Shown here one piece after another: positions 1-4,531 of a DNA stretch of 5,006 nt; the first letter of the stretch is position 1, and every line of letters begins with the position of its first letter. The DNA comes from Pseudomonadota bacterium (GTDB lineage: Bacteria; Pseudomonadota; Alphaproteobacteria; Acetobacterales; Acetobacteraceae), in contig JAKAZN010000196.1 of the NCBI GenBank assembly GCA_021815835.1, positions 1 to 5,006 on the forward strand, written 5' to 3'. Position numbers and translations under genes: made by a program. Below the pieces are notes generated by a model that saw only the letters and a list, made by a program, of their open reading frames with translations, was not told the DNA's origin and searched no databases.

Positions 1-38
1 TGACCTGCCTGTCCATGACCTGCCTGTCCATGGCCTGC
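1..38 (-). repeat. 15-bp tandem repeat encoding AGHGQ units
   Basis: Forward positions 1-15 and 16-30 are identical, and positions 31-38 continue the unit with one substitution. On the coding (minus) strand this reads as two and a half AGHGQ pentapeptides (residues 166-177 of the partial secreted protein), with GGC replaced by GGT between units. The array reaches the window edge, so the true copy number is unknown. The 15-bp period keeps the reading frame, so copy-number change would only alter linker length. Confidence 0.85.
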
Positions 39-533
39 CCTGGCCGGCCCGGGGCTACCCCCGGTCCCAGCCGTGCCCGCCGCCGTCAGCGCCGCCGGCG
101 CGCTGACCCGATCCGCGCCCTCCCGGCGCGAGACCAGCGGCGCCCGCCCGGCCGGCGGCGTCTTCCCCGGAGCGAGCACGTCCAGCACCAGCCGCGCGCC
201 CACCCGCATCCGCCGGATTTTCGCCCCCTTCGCAATGCGCACCCGCGCCCAGCCCGGGCCGTCGCTGAGCTCCAGCACATTCGGCGGCAGCGCCGGATCC
301 GGACCGAACGGCATCGCGCGGCTGAAGCGCAGGCGCACCACATCGTCGTGGCGGGTCATGTGCCAGCCGACCCAGCGGGGAAAATCGAACACCAGCCGCC
401 CGTAGCCGCGATGGGTGCCGGCATGGATCGGCACCGGATCCTCCGCCCGGGCGGCTCCGCCCGGCAGCGCGAGCAGGAGCAGTGCCAGCAGCGTGACGAA
501 CAATCCTGCGCGCGCGATCGGATGCCGTGCCAT
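1..533 (-). CDS. Secreted protein with AMIN-like N-terminal region, partial (C terminus beyond window)
   Basis: Seen: an open frame runs from ATG at 533 to the left edge without a stop, giving 177 residues. GAGGGG (539-544) lies 5 bases before the ATG and overlaps the cheZ stop, which decides the start. Residues 1-30 form a Sec signal peptide: basic n-region, Leu/Ala-rich core at 11-23, and ARA at 28-30 before Glu-Asp. Residues about 33-125 look like a compact beta-rich domain (GYGRLVFDF near 43-51, LRF near 68-70, RLVLDV near 117-122). A Pro/Ala/Gly-rich linker follows and ends in AGHGQ pentapeptide repeats from residue 166. The beta pattern resembles AMIN-type envelope domains. From memory, similar proteins at the end of rhodospirillal flagellar operons continue into TPR repeats; that is inference and cannot be seen here. 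It is the last visible gene of the operon, 9 bases after cheZ. Likely a periplasmic flagellar accessory protein; function unknown. Confidence 0.8.
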   Translation of the reverse strand, partial: MARHPIARAGLFVTLLALLLLALPGGAARAEDPVPIHAGTHRGYGRLVFDFPRWVGWHMTRHDDVVRLRFSRAMPFGPDPALPPNVLELSDGPGWARVRIAKGAKIRRMRVGARLVLDVLAPGKTPPAGRAPLVSRREGADRVSAPAALTAAGTAGTGGSPGPARAGHGQAGHGQAG

Positions 534-542
534 GCCGTCCCC

Positions 543-1187
543 TCAATCGAAGCTGGCGAGCAGGCGGTCGATCTCCGACTGGCCCATCGCGGCGTCCGGC
601 AATTGCGGCCCGTTGAGCAGTGCCGCCTCGCCCTCCAGCAGCAGCTCGGCTTCGTCCCCGGCAACGATGCGGTGGCCGAAGGCGGCGATGATCTGCGCCA
701 CCTTGGTCTCGATCGCCTTCAGGGTGGCGACCACCTTGGTGATGCGCTGGCCGGTGATGTCCTGGAAGCTGCACGCCTCGTAGATATGCGTGGTGGCATC
801 CTGCAATTTGGCCGCGAGCTCGCCGGCCAGGGTCTCGGCCAGCGTGTCCAGGGTCTCGCAGCTTTCCAGGATGGCGTTGGTCGCCGCGGCGGTGTGGGCG
901 ACGATCGCGTCGAGCTCGTCGGTGGCGAACGGGATCTGCGCCGAGGTGATGTCATCGACCTGCAGGGCGGCGATCTCGGCCTTGGCGTTGGCGATGGTGC
1001 GGCCCAGCGCCTCCACTTCGGCCAGCAGGGCGGAATCGGGCGGTGCCAGCTCGCCGTGCAGCGCGGTGATGACCGCGCGCACGACATCGGCCACCCATTC
1101 CGGCTCGGTCTCGGGGTAGCGGGCGCGGATCTCGGCCAGCCGCGCGGCCAACGGGCCGGCCCGGGTGCCGGCGAAGGCCTCATGCAT
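543..1187 (-). CDS. cheZ: CheZ, CheY-P phosphatase
   Basis: Stimulates dephosphorylation of CheY-P in the cytoplasm and so ends the signal to the flagellar switch. The 214 residues equal the usual length of enterobacterial CheZ. The catalytic-helix motif FQDITGQRI is visible at 141-149; Asp143 and Gln147 match the Asp and the attacking-water Gln known from E. coli CheZ, even in number. The long helices on either side (about 88-130 and 132-172) fit the four-helix-bundle dimer. The C-terminal peptide MGQSEIDRLLASFD (201-214) is the expected CheY-P tether, joined by a variable linker. The ATG at 1187 lies inside the end of cheY (8-base overlap), with AAAAGGTG 7 bases upstream (1195-1202), so translation is probably coupled. 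The cheY neighbour supports the assignment. Confidence 0.95.
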   Translation of the reverse strand: MHEAFAGTRAGPLAARLAEIRARYPETEPEWVADVVRAVITALHGELAPPDSALLAEVEALGRTIANAKAEIAALQVDDITSAQIPFATDELDAIVAHTAAATNAILESCETLDTLAETLAGELAAKLQDATTHIYEACSFQDITGQRITKVVATLKAIETKVAQIIAAFGHRIVAGDEAELLLEGEAALLNGPQLPDAAMGQSEIDRLLASFD

Positions 1188-1566
1188 GGCCCAGCACCTT
1201 TTCGATCTTGTCGCGCAGGGTCTCGGCGTTGAACGGCTTGACGATGTAGTTGGACACGCCCGCCTGCTTGGCCGCGACCACGTTCTCGGTCTTGCTTTCG
1301 GCGGTGACCATGATGAAGGGCGTGGTCTTCAGCCGGGAATCGGCGCGCACCTCCTGGAGCAGTTGCAGCCCGGTCATCGGCTGCATGTTCCAGTCGCTGA
1401 TGACGAGGCCGAAATTGCCCGAGCGGAGCTTGGTCAGCGCGTCGGCGCCGTCGCTCGCCTCCTCGACATTGTTGAACTCGATCTGCTTGAGCAGATTACG
1501 GATGATGCGCAGCATCGTCTTGTAGTCGTCAACGATGAGAACCTGCATCGATTTGTCGATCGGCAT
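1180..1566 (-). CDS. cheY: CheY, chemotaxis response regulator
   Basis: Single-domain receiver of 128 residues. When phosphorylated it binds FliM and changes flagellar rotation or speed. Key residues are all present: acidic pair Asp13-Asp14, phospho-acceptor Asp58 in SDWNMQPMTGL (57-67), Thr88 in VTAES, the aromatic switch Tyr107, and Lys110 in KPF. The SDWNM signature is typical of true motor CheY rather than of other receiver proteins. The ATG at 1566 is chosen because AGGGAG (1572-1577) lies 5 bases upstream; a GTG at 1572 in the same frame would overlap that site. The gene starts 30 bases after the MotE-family stop and overlaps cheZ by 8 bases. Its codons look somewhat less GC-biased than those of its neighbours, probably because the protein is so conserved. 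Placement in the fliM operon rather than with a cheA/cheW cluster suggests a dedicated motor-proximal regulator (inference). Confidence 0.96.
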   Translation of the reverse strand: MPIDKSMQVLIVDDYKTMLRIIRNLLKQIEFNNVEEASDGADALTKLRSGNFGLVISDWNMQPMTGLQLLQEVRADSRLKTTPFIMVTAESKTENVVAAKQAGVSNYIVKPFNAETLRDKIEKVLGHA

Positions 1567-1571
1567 GAGCA

Positions 1572-1577
1572 CTCCCT
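1572..1577 (-). promoter_or_regulatory. Shine-Dalgarno site of cheY
   Basis: AGGGAG on the minus strand, 5 bases before the ATG at 1566. It decides the cheY start, because the in-frame GTG at 1570-1572 shares a base with it and would have no usable spacing. Confidence 0.75.
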
Positions 1578-1596
1578 GGTTCGGTCCGTTAGTCCC

Positions 1597-2256
1597 TCAG
1601 CCCCCGTTCGCCGGCGGGGCGGGGCCGTCACGCTTCGTGCGCAGCGCGGCCAGCCGGTCCGTCACCTCGCGCGCGCGGTCGGGCTGCATGGCGGCGAGGA
1701 TCGCGGCGGCGCGGCGCGTCTGCATGCGATCGACCACCGCCAGCAGCACCGACATGTCGAGCTTGTCGAAAATCTTTGCCGCCTGGCGCGGCTTCATGGT
1801 CTGATAAAGCGCCACCAGGCCGGTCCAGGCGGCATCGTCGCGCCGCGTGCGCGCCGCCTGCTCGGCGCCGAGCTTCGCCTCCAGCGCCTTGAGCTGCGCG
1901 ATGCGCTGATCGAGCCGGCGTTCCGCCGCCGCGAGCAGGGATTCGCGCGCCGTCAGCGCCGCCGCGCGGTGGTCGAGCAGTTGGCGCCGCCGGCGCAGAT
2001 CGAGCAGCAGCGTCCGCTCGGCCGGGCTGACCGCAGCCATGGTCGGGGGATGGGCCCCGATCGGCGCCCCGATTGCCGCGCCAGGGGGTGCCGCGCCAGG
2101 GGGGAGCGAGGCCGCCGGCGTAGGGGAGGGGGAAGGCGCGCTCGCCGCGGCCAGCGCCGGGCTCACCGCGCGGATCAGCCCCACGGTCTTCATCCCGAGC
2201 AGGCCGGCCATCGCCATGATCGTGGCCGGCAGCAGCCGCGGGGCGGGGATTTTCAT
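1597..2256 (-). CDS. MotE-family flagellar protein (MgtE N-domain-like)
   Basis: Protein of 219 residues. Residues about 8-30 form an N-terminal hydrophobic segment, followed by an Ala-rich stretch (ALAAASA, 34-40) that could be a signal-peptide cleavage region. Residues 41-75 are a Pro/Ala/Gly linker. Residues 78-140 are a highly charged, probable coiled coil. Residues 147-205 carry the MgtE-N-like helical repeat with LYQTMKPRQAAKIFDKLD (150-167) followed by LAAM and ARE-type helices. This layout is that of the MotE family. In Sinorhizobium meliloti, MotE is known as a periplasmic chaperone for MotC; no motC is seen here, so the exact job in this organism is uncertain and I give no symbol. 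ATG at 2256; GAGGGG (2263-2268) lies 6 bases upstream, and the preceding gene ends 12 bases before. A FliG-like middle-domain similarity is possible, because MgtE-N and FliG share this fold. Confidence 0.85.
   Translation of the reverse strand: MKIPAPRLLPATIMAMAGLLGMKTVGLIRAVSPALAAASAPSPSPTPAASLPPGAAPPGAAIGAPIGAHPPTMAAVSPAERTLLLDLRRRRQLLDHRAAALTARESLLAAAERRLDQRIAQLKALEAKLGAEQAARTRRDDAAWTGLVALYQTMKPRQAAKIFDKLDMSVLLAVVDRMQTRRAAAILAAMQPDRAREVTDRLAALRTKRDGPAPPANGG
2074..2103 (-). repeat. Perfect 15-bp tandem duplication in the MotE-family linker
   Basis: Forward positions 2074-2088 and 2089-2103 are identical. On the coding strand they give the doubled PPGAA of the proline-rich linker (residues about 52-61). 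The duplication keeps frame and only changes linker length, so it looks like a slippage product. Confidence 0.8.
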
Positions 2257-2268
2257 GTCACGCCCCTC

Positions 2269-2715
2269 TCATCGCGCGAGCCGCAGGGCTTTGAGCAGGT
2301 CGCGCTCGGCCTGGCTGCGCGGACGCGGCGCGTCGTCTTCCGGCGCGCCGGCCGTGACCGGAACGGGCGGCGGCGCCAGTGCCGCCGGCTTGCGCGCCGC
2401 GCGCACGAGGCCGTCCAGCCGGTCCGCCAGCCCATCCCCACGCTCGATCAGGAAGCCGAGATCGCCTTCGACCCGCCGCACCTGCTCGATCTGGCGCGCC
2501 AGATGCCGGCCGGCGCCGTCGGCGGCCTCGCGCAACCGCTCCACGCCGGATTCCGCCTGGCGGGTGCTGGCGTTGAAGCCCGCCACCAGCTCCTCCAGCG
2601 CCGCGCGATCGCGCTTGAGCACGCCGAGCGCGCGTTCCAGCCGCAGCGCGTGCACCAGGGTGGCCGCCAGCAGCGCCACCAGCACCAGTTCGAGGATCCA
2701 TTGCGCGCTGCCCAT
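2269..2715 (-). CDS. DUF6468-like membrane-anchored coiled-coil protein
   Basis: Protein of 148 residues with one N-terminal transmembrane segment (about 6-24, WILELVLVALLAATLVHAL), then a long charged helix or coiled coil (about 25-110) containing LKRDRAALEELVAGFNASTRQAE (33-55), a Pro-rich linker (about 110-133), and a short C-terminal amphipathic helix with SQAERDLLKAL (134-144). I recognise the pattern as the family annotated DUF6468, found directly after fliM in rhodospirillal flagellar operons; no function is established to my knowledge. Context implies a motor or basal-body accessory protein. ATG at 2715 is chosen because GGGAGG (2721-2726) lies 5 bases upstream and the hydrophobic segment then starts at once. 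An earlier in-frame start at 2802 would lie inside fliM and lacks such a site. Gap to fliM 16 bases; the MotE-family ATG follows 12 bases after the stop. Confidence 0.82.
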   Translation of the reverse strand: MGSAQWILELVLVALLAATLVHALRLERALGVLKRDRAALEELVAGFNASTRQAESGVERLREAADGAGRHLARQIEQVRRVEGDLGFLIERGDGLADRLDGLVRAARKPAALAPPPVPVTAGAPEDDAPRPRSQAERDLLKALRLAR

Positions 2716-2731
2716 CGCTGCCTCCCAATGC

Positions 2732-3802
2732 CTACCGCTCGCTCGGCGCGCGCGGGGTTTCGCGCTCGATCCGCACCGCGATCCGGCTCTTGCGCCGCCC
2801 AACCTTGGCCTCGAACAGCGGCACCGTGCCGCAGCGCAGCGCCACCGACGCGCCGGGCCCCACGCTGAGCGGAAAGCGCGAGCCGGGCTGCAGCGCGATC
2901 ACGTCCGAAAGCCGCATGGTCTGTTCGTCCAGCACCACGTCGAGTTCGACGTCCGTGTTCCAGAGCTCCTCGGCGAGATGGGTTTCCCAGATGGAATCGC
3001 GGCCGAATTTCTCGCCCATGAATTGCTGCAACAGCAGCTCGCGCACCGGTTCGAGGGTGGCGTAGGGGAGCAGCAGTTCCATCCGCCCGCCGCGATCCTC
3101 CATGTCGATGCGCAGCCGCGCCAGCACCGCGGCATTCGACAGGCGCGAGATGGTGGCGAAGCGGGGGTTCACTTCCAGCCGCTCGTAGCGAAACGTCACC
3201 GGACAAAGCGGATCGAAGCTGGCGGAAAGGTCGGCCAGCACCACATGGATCAGCCGCTCCACCAGGGTGCGCTCGATCGTGGTGTAGGGTCTTCCCTCGA
3301 TGCGCATCGCCGCGGTGCCGCGCCGCCCGCCGAGCAGCACATCGACGATCGAATAGATCATCGCGCTGTCCACCACCATCAGGCCGTAATTATCCCACTC
3401 GTCGGCCTTGAACACGGCGAGCATTGCCGGCAGCGGGATCGAGTTCAGATAGTCGCCGAAGCGCAGGGACAGGATGTTGTCGATCCCCACCTCCACGTTG
3501 TCGGAGGTGAAGTTCCGCAAGCTGGTGGACATGATGCGCACCAGCCGGTCGAACACGATCTCCAGCATCGGCAGGCGCTCGTAGGACACGAGGCCGGAGC
3601 TGATGATCTTCTGGATGCCCGAGGCGTTCTGATCGCCCCCGCCGCCCTCGTCGAAACCCAGCAGGCTGTCGATCTCGGCCTGGTTGAGCACCCGCGCCGG
3701 CGCCTGCGCGACCGGATCTTCGCCCGGGGTTTCGGTCTCCGCGCCCCAGGCGGCGGCCAGCGCCTCGTCGCTGTTGGGATCGGGGGTTTCGGGATCGGTC
3801 AT
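2732..3802 (-). CDS. fliM: FliM, flagellar motor switch protein
   Basis: C-ring protein of 356 residues that binds CheY-P, FliG and FliN and sets rotation. Order: an acidic, Pro-rich N-terminal extension (1-37); the CheY-P-binding peptide LNQAEIDSLLGF (39-50); a Gly/Asp-rich linker; the CheC-like middle domain (about 75-255) with the FliG-contact loop LLGGRRG (156-162); and the SpoA/FliN-like domain (about 275-345, with TDVELDVVLDEQ and GDVIAL-type LSDVIALQPG). Enterobacterial FliM has its CheY peptide near residue 7; here about 30 residues precede it, a pattern I associate with alphaproteobacteria. ATG at 3802 overlaps the fliL stop (ATGA). No strong Shine-Dalgarno is seen, so coupling to fliL translation is likely. 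The frame stays open far upstream, but that extension is antisense to fliL and flgF and has no protein signature. Confidence 0.97.
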   Translation of the reverse strand: MTDPETPDPNSDEALAAAWGAETETPGEDPVAQAPARVLNQAEIDSLLGFDEGGGGDQNASGIQKIISSGLVSYERLPMLEIVFDRLVRIMSTSLRNFTSDNVEVGIDNILSLRFGDYLNSIPLPAMLAVFKADEWDNYGLMVVDSAMIYSIVDVLLGGRRGTAAMRIEGRPYTTIERTLVERLIHVVLADLSASFDPLCPVTFRYERLEVNPRFATISRLSNAAVLARLRIDMEDRGGRMELLLPYATLEPVRELLLQQFMGEKFGRDSIWETHLAEELWNTDVELDVVLDEQTMRLSDVIALQPGSRFPLSVGPGASVALRCGTVPLFEAKVGRRKSRIAVRIERETPRAPSER

Positions 3803-4305
3803 TGCACGATCATCTGCACGAACAGCACGTCGCGGATGCGCGCCGGCGCGATCGCCACGTCGGCGCGGTTGATGAGCTCCTCGCGCAGCCGGTAGGTGCC
3901 CATGGCGCCGCGCAGATCGTCCGGCCGCACCTCGCGCAGATAGGTCTGGAACAGATCGACGATGCGCGGCATCAGCTTCGCGACCGCGTCGGCGTCCTTG
4001 CCGGCCGCGACCTCGATCCGTGCCTTCAGCTTGATGTAGCGCGGGCGGGAGGGATCGGTGTTCATGTTGGCGATCATGTCGGGCACGTCGATGAACACCG
4101 GCGGCGGCGGGGGCAGCTTGCCCGTGGGCTTGCCCATCCCCAGCAGCCGCGGCAGCAGCCCGCTGAACCACCCGCCCGCGCCCAGCGCGCCCAGCAGCAG
4201 CACCGGCGCGCCGAGCATGATGAGCTTGCGCCGCCCGCCGCCCTTGCCCTTGGCGGGCGGGTCGTCGGCGGGCGCGGACCCGGCGGTCGCCTCGGCGCTG
4301 CTCAT
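3799..4305 (-). CDS. fliL: FliL, flagellar basal body-associated membrane protein
   Basis: Single-pass inner-membrane protein of 168 residues that sits near the stators and supports torque. Seen: a short cytoplasmic N terminus rich in Ala/Asp/Lys (1-27), one transmembrane helix (about 28-50), a Pro-rich joint (GKLPPPPPVFIDV, 62-74), then the periplasmic FliL domain with MIANMNTD (77-84), YIKLKARIEV (90-99), the LMPRIVDLFQTYL helix (111-123), LRGAMGTYRLREELINR (131-147) and the closing strand VLFVQMIVQ. The strand-helix-strand pattern and C-terminal QMIVQ ending are standard for FliL. ATG at 4305 is preferred over the in-frame ATG at 4332, because GGAAGGG lies 5 bases before 4305 while the upstream one is preceded by a pyrimidine-rich stretch. 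First gene of the minus-strand operon; its stop overlaps fliM by 4 bases. Confidence 0.95.
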   Translation of the reverse strand: MSSAEATAGSAPADDPPAKGKGGGRRKLIMLGAPVLLLGALGAGGWFSGLLPRLLGMGKPTGKLPPPPPVFIDVPDMIANMNTDPSRPRYIKLKARIEVAAGKDADAVAKLMPRIVDLFQTYLREVRPDDLRGAMGTYRLREELINRADVAIAPARIRDVLFVQMIVQ

Positions 4306-4310
4306 TGCGG

Positions 4311-4317
4311 CCCTTCC
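4311..4317 (-). promoter_or_regulatory. Shine-Dalgarno site of fliL
   Basis: GGAAGGG on the minus strand, 5 bases before the ATG at 4305. It settles the fliL start against the longer in-frame option at 4332. Confidence 0.8.
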
Positions 4318-4350
4318 TTTCGCCGCCAGCATGGCGCGGAGGGGTTAACG

Positions 4351-4389
4351 AAGCCTTGCCCCCAAGCCTTGCGCCCAAGCCTTGCCCCC
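4351..4389. repeat. Three tandem 13-bp direct repeats
   Basis: Units at 4351-4363, 4364-4376 and 4377-4389 read AAGCCTTGCCCCC, with a single C-to-G change in the middle copy. They lie 46-84 bases upstream of the fliL ATG and about 145-180 bases upstream of flgF. The first and third copies are identical. They are either regulator-binding iterons or slippage products; the sequence alone does not decide. Confidence 0.85.
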
Positions 4390-4415
4390 AGTGATCCCGT
4401 TGGGCTCGCCCCGTT

Positions 4416-4436
4416 TCCCGGCAGGCCGCGCCGGGA
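4416..4436. repeat. Perfect inverted repeat, candidate upstream activator site
   Basis: TCCCGGC (4416-4422) and GCCGGGA (4430-4436) are perfect inverted arms around a 7-base centre. The centre lies about 105 bases upstream of the predicted flgF transcription start, a usual distance for the enhancer sites of sigma-54 activators such as FlbD-type proteins (inference). No T-run follows on either strand, so it is unlikely to be an intrinsic terminator. Confidence 0.5.
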
Positions 4437-4504
4437 GGCAGGAAATGCCGGGCCGCGGGCGCCGCCGCGTCCGGGCCGGGCATGGATTGCCGCCGATTTT
4501 TCGC

Positions 4505-4519
4505 TGGCACGGCGGTTGC
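4505..4519 (+). promoter_or_regulatory. Sigma-54 (-24/-12) promoter of flgF
   Basis: TGGCACG (4505-4511), four bases, then TTGC (4516-4519) match the RpoN consensus TGGCACG-N4-TTGC base for base. The invariant GG (4506-4507) and GC (4518-4519) are separated by exactly 10 bases. Placing -12 at 4519 puts +1 at about 4531, one base before the flgF ATG. Sigma-54 control of rod and hook genes is well known in alphaproteobacteria such as Caulobacter; its use here is inferred from the match and the position. Confidence 0.85.
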
Positions 4520-4531
4520 CATCCGTCCCGC

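Larger units (their letters stand above)
4306..4531. other. Divergent fliL/flgF control region
   Basis: 226 bases between two divergent flagellar genes, with no credible coding content. From left to right it holds the fliL Shine-Dalgarno site, a single palindromic GTTAAC (4344-4349), three 13-bp direct repeats (4351-4389), a perfect 7-bp-arm inverted repeat (4416-4436), an imperfect 10-bp inverted repeat (4445-4454 with 4474-4483, one mismatch, 19 bases apart), and a sigma-54 promoter facing flgF (4505-4519). GTTAAC contains a TTAAC half of a CtrA-type site, but the partner half at the proper spacing is absent. No clear sigma-70 promoter for fliL is seen, so how the operon is driven is open. 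Confidence 0.8.

Noticed and set aside
15..1232. Plus-strand open frame of about 400 codons opposite cheZ and the secreted protein
   Set aside because: Arg/His/Gln-rich product without a motif, antisense to cheZ and to a protein with a clear signal peptide.
1165..3895. Long plus-strand open frames across cheY, the MotE-family gene, the DUF6468-like gene and fliM
   Set aside because: They are antisense to recognised genes. Their translations are low-complexity Arg/Ala/Pro/His-rich with no domain pattern, as expected for shadow frames in very GC-rich DNA.
4306..4332. Longer FliL starting at ATG 4332
   Set aside because: No Shine-Dalgarno site precedes it (the stretch is CCCCTCC-like), while GGAAGGG stands 5 bases before the ATG at 4305.
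4344..4349. GTTAAC as a CtrA site for fliL
   Set aside because: Only one TTAAC half-site is present; the second half at the standard 7-base spacing is missing. I keep it as a note only.
4416..4436. Inverted repeat as an intrinsic terminator
   Set aside because: No T-run follows on either strand, and it lies between divergent promoters where no transcript is expected to end.
4489..4500. GCCGATTT as a sigma-28 -10 element
   Set aside because: The last two bases deviate from GCCGATAA and no TAAA-type -35 lies about 15 bases upstream.
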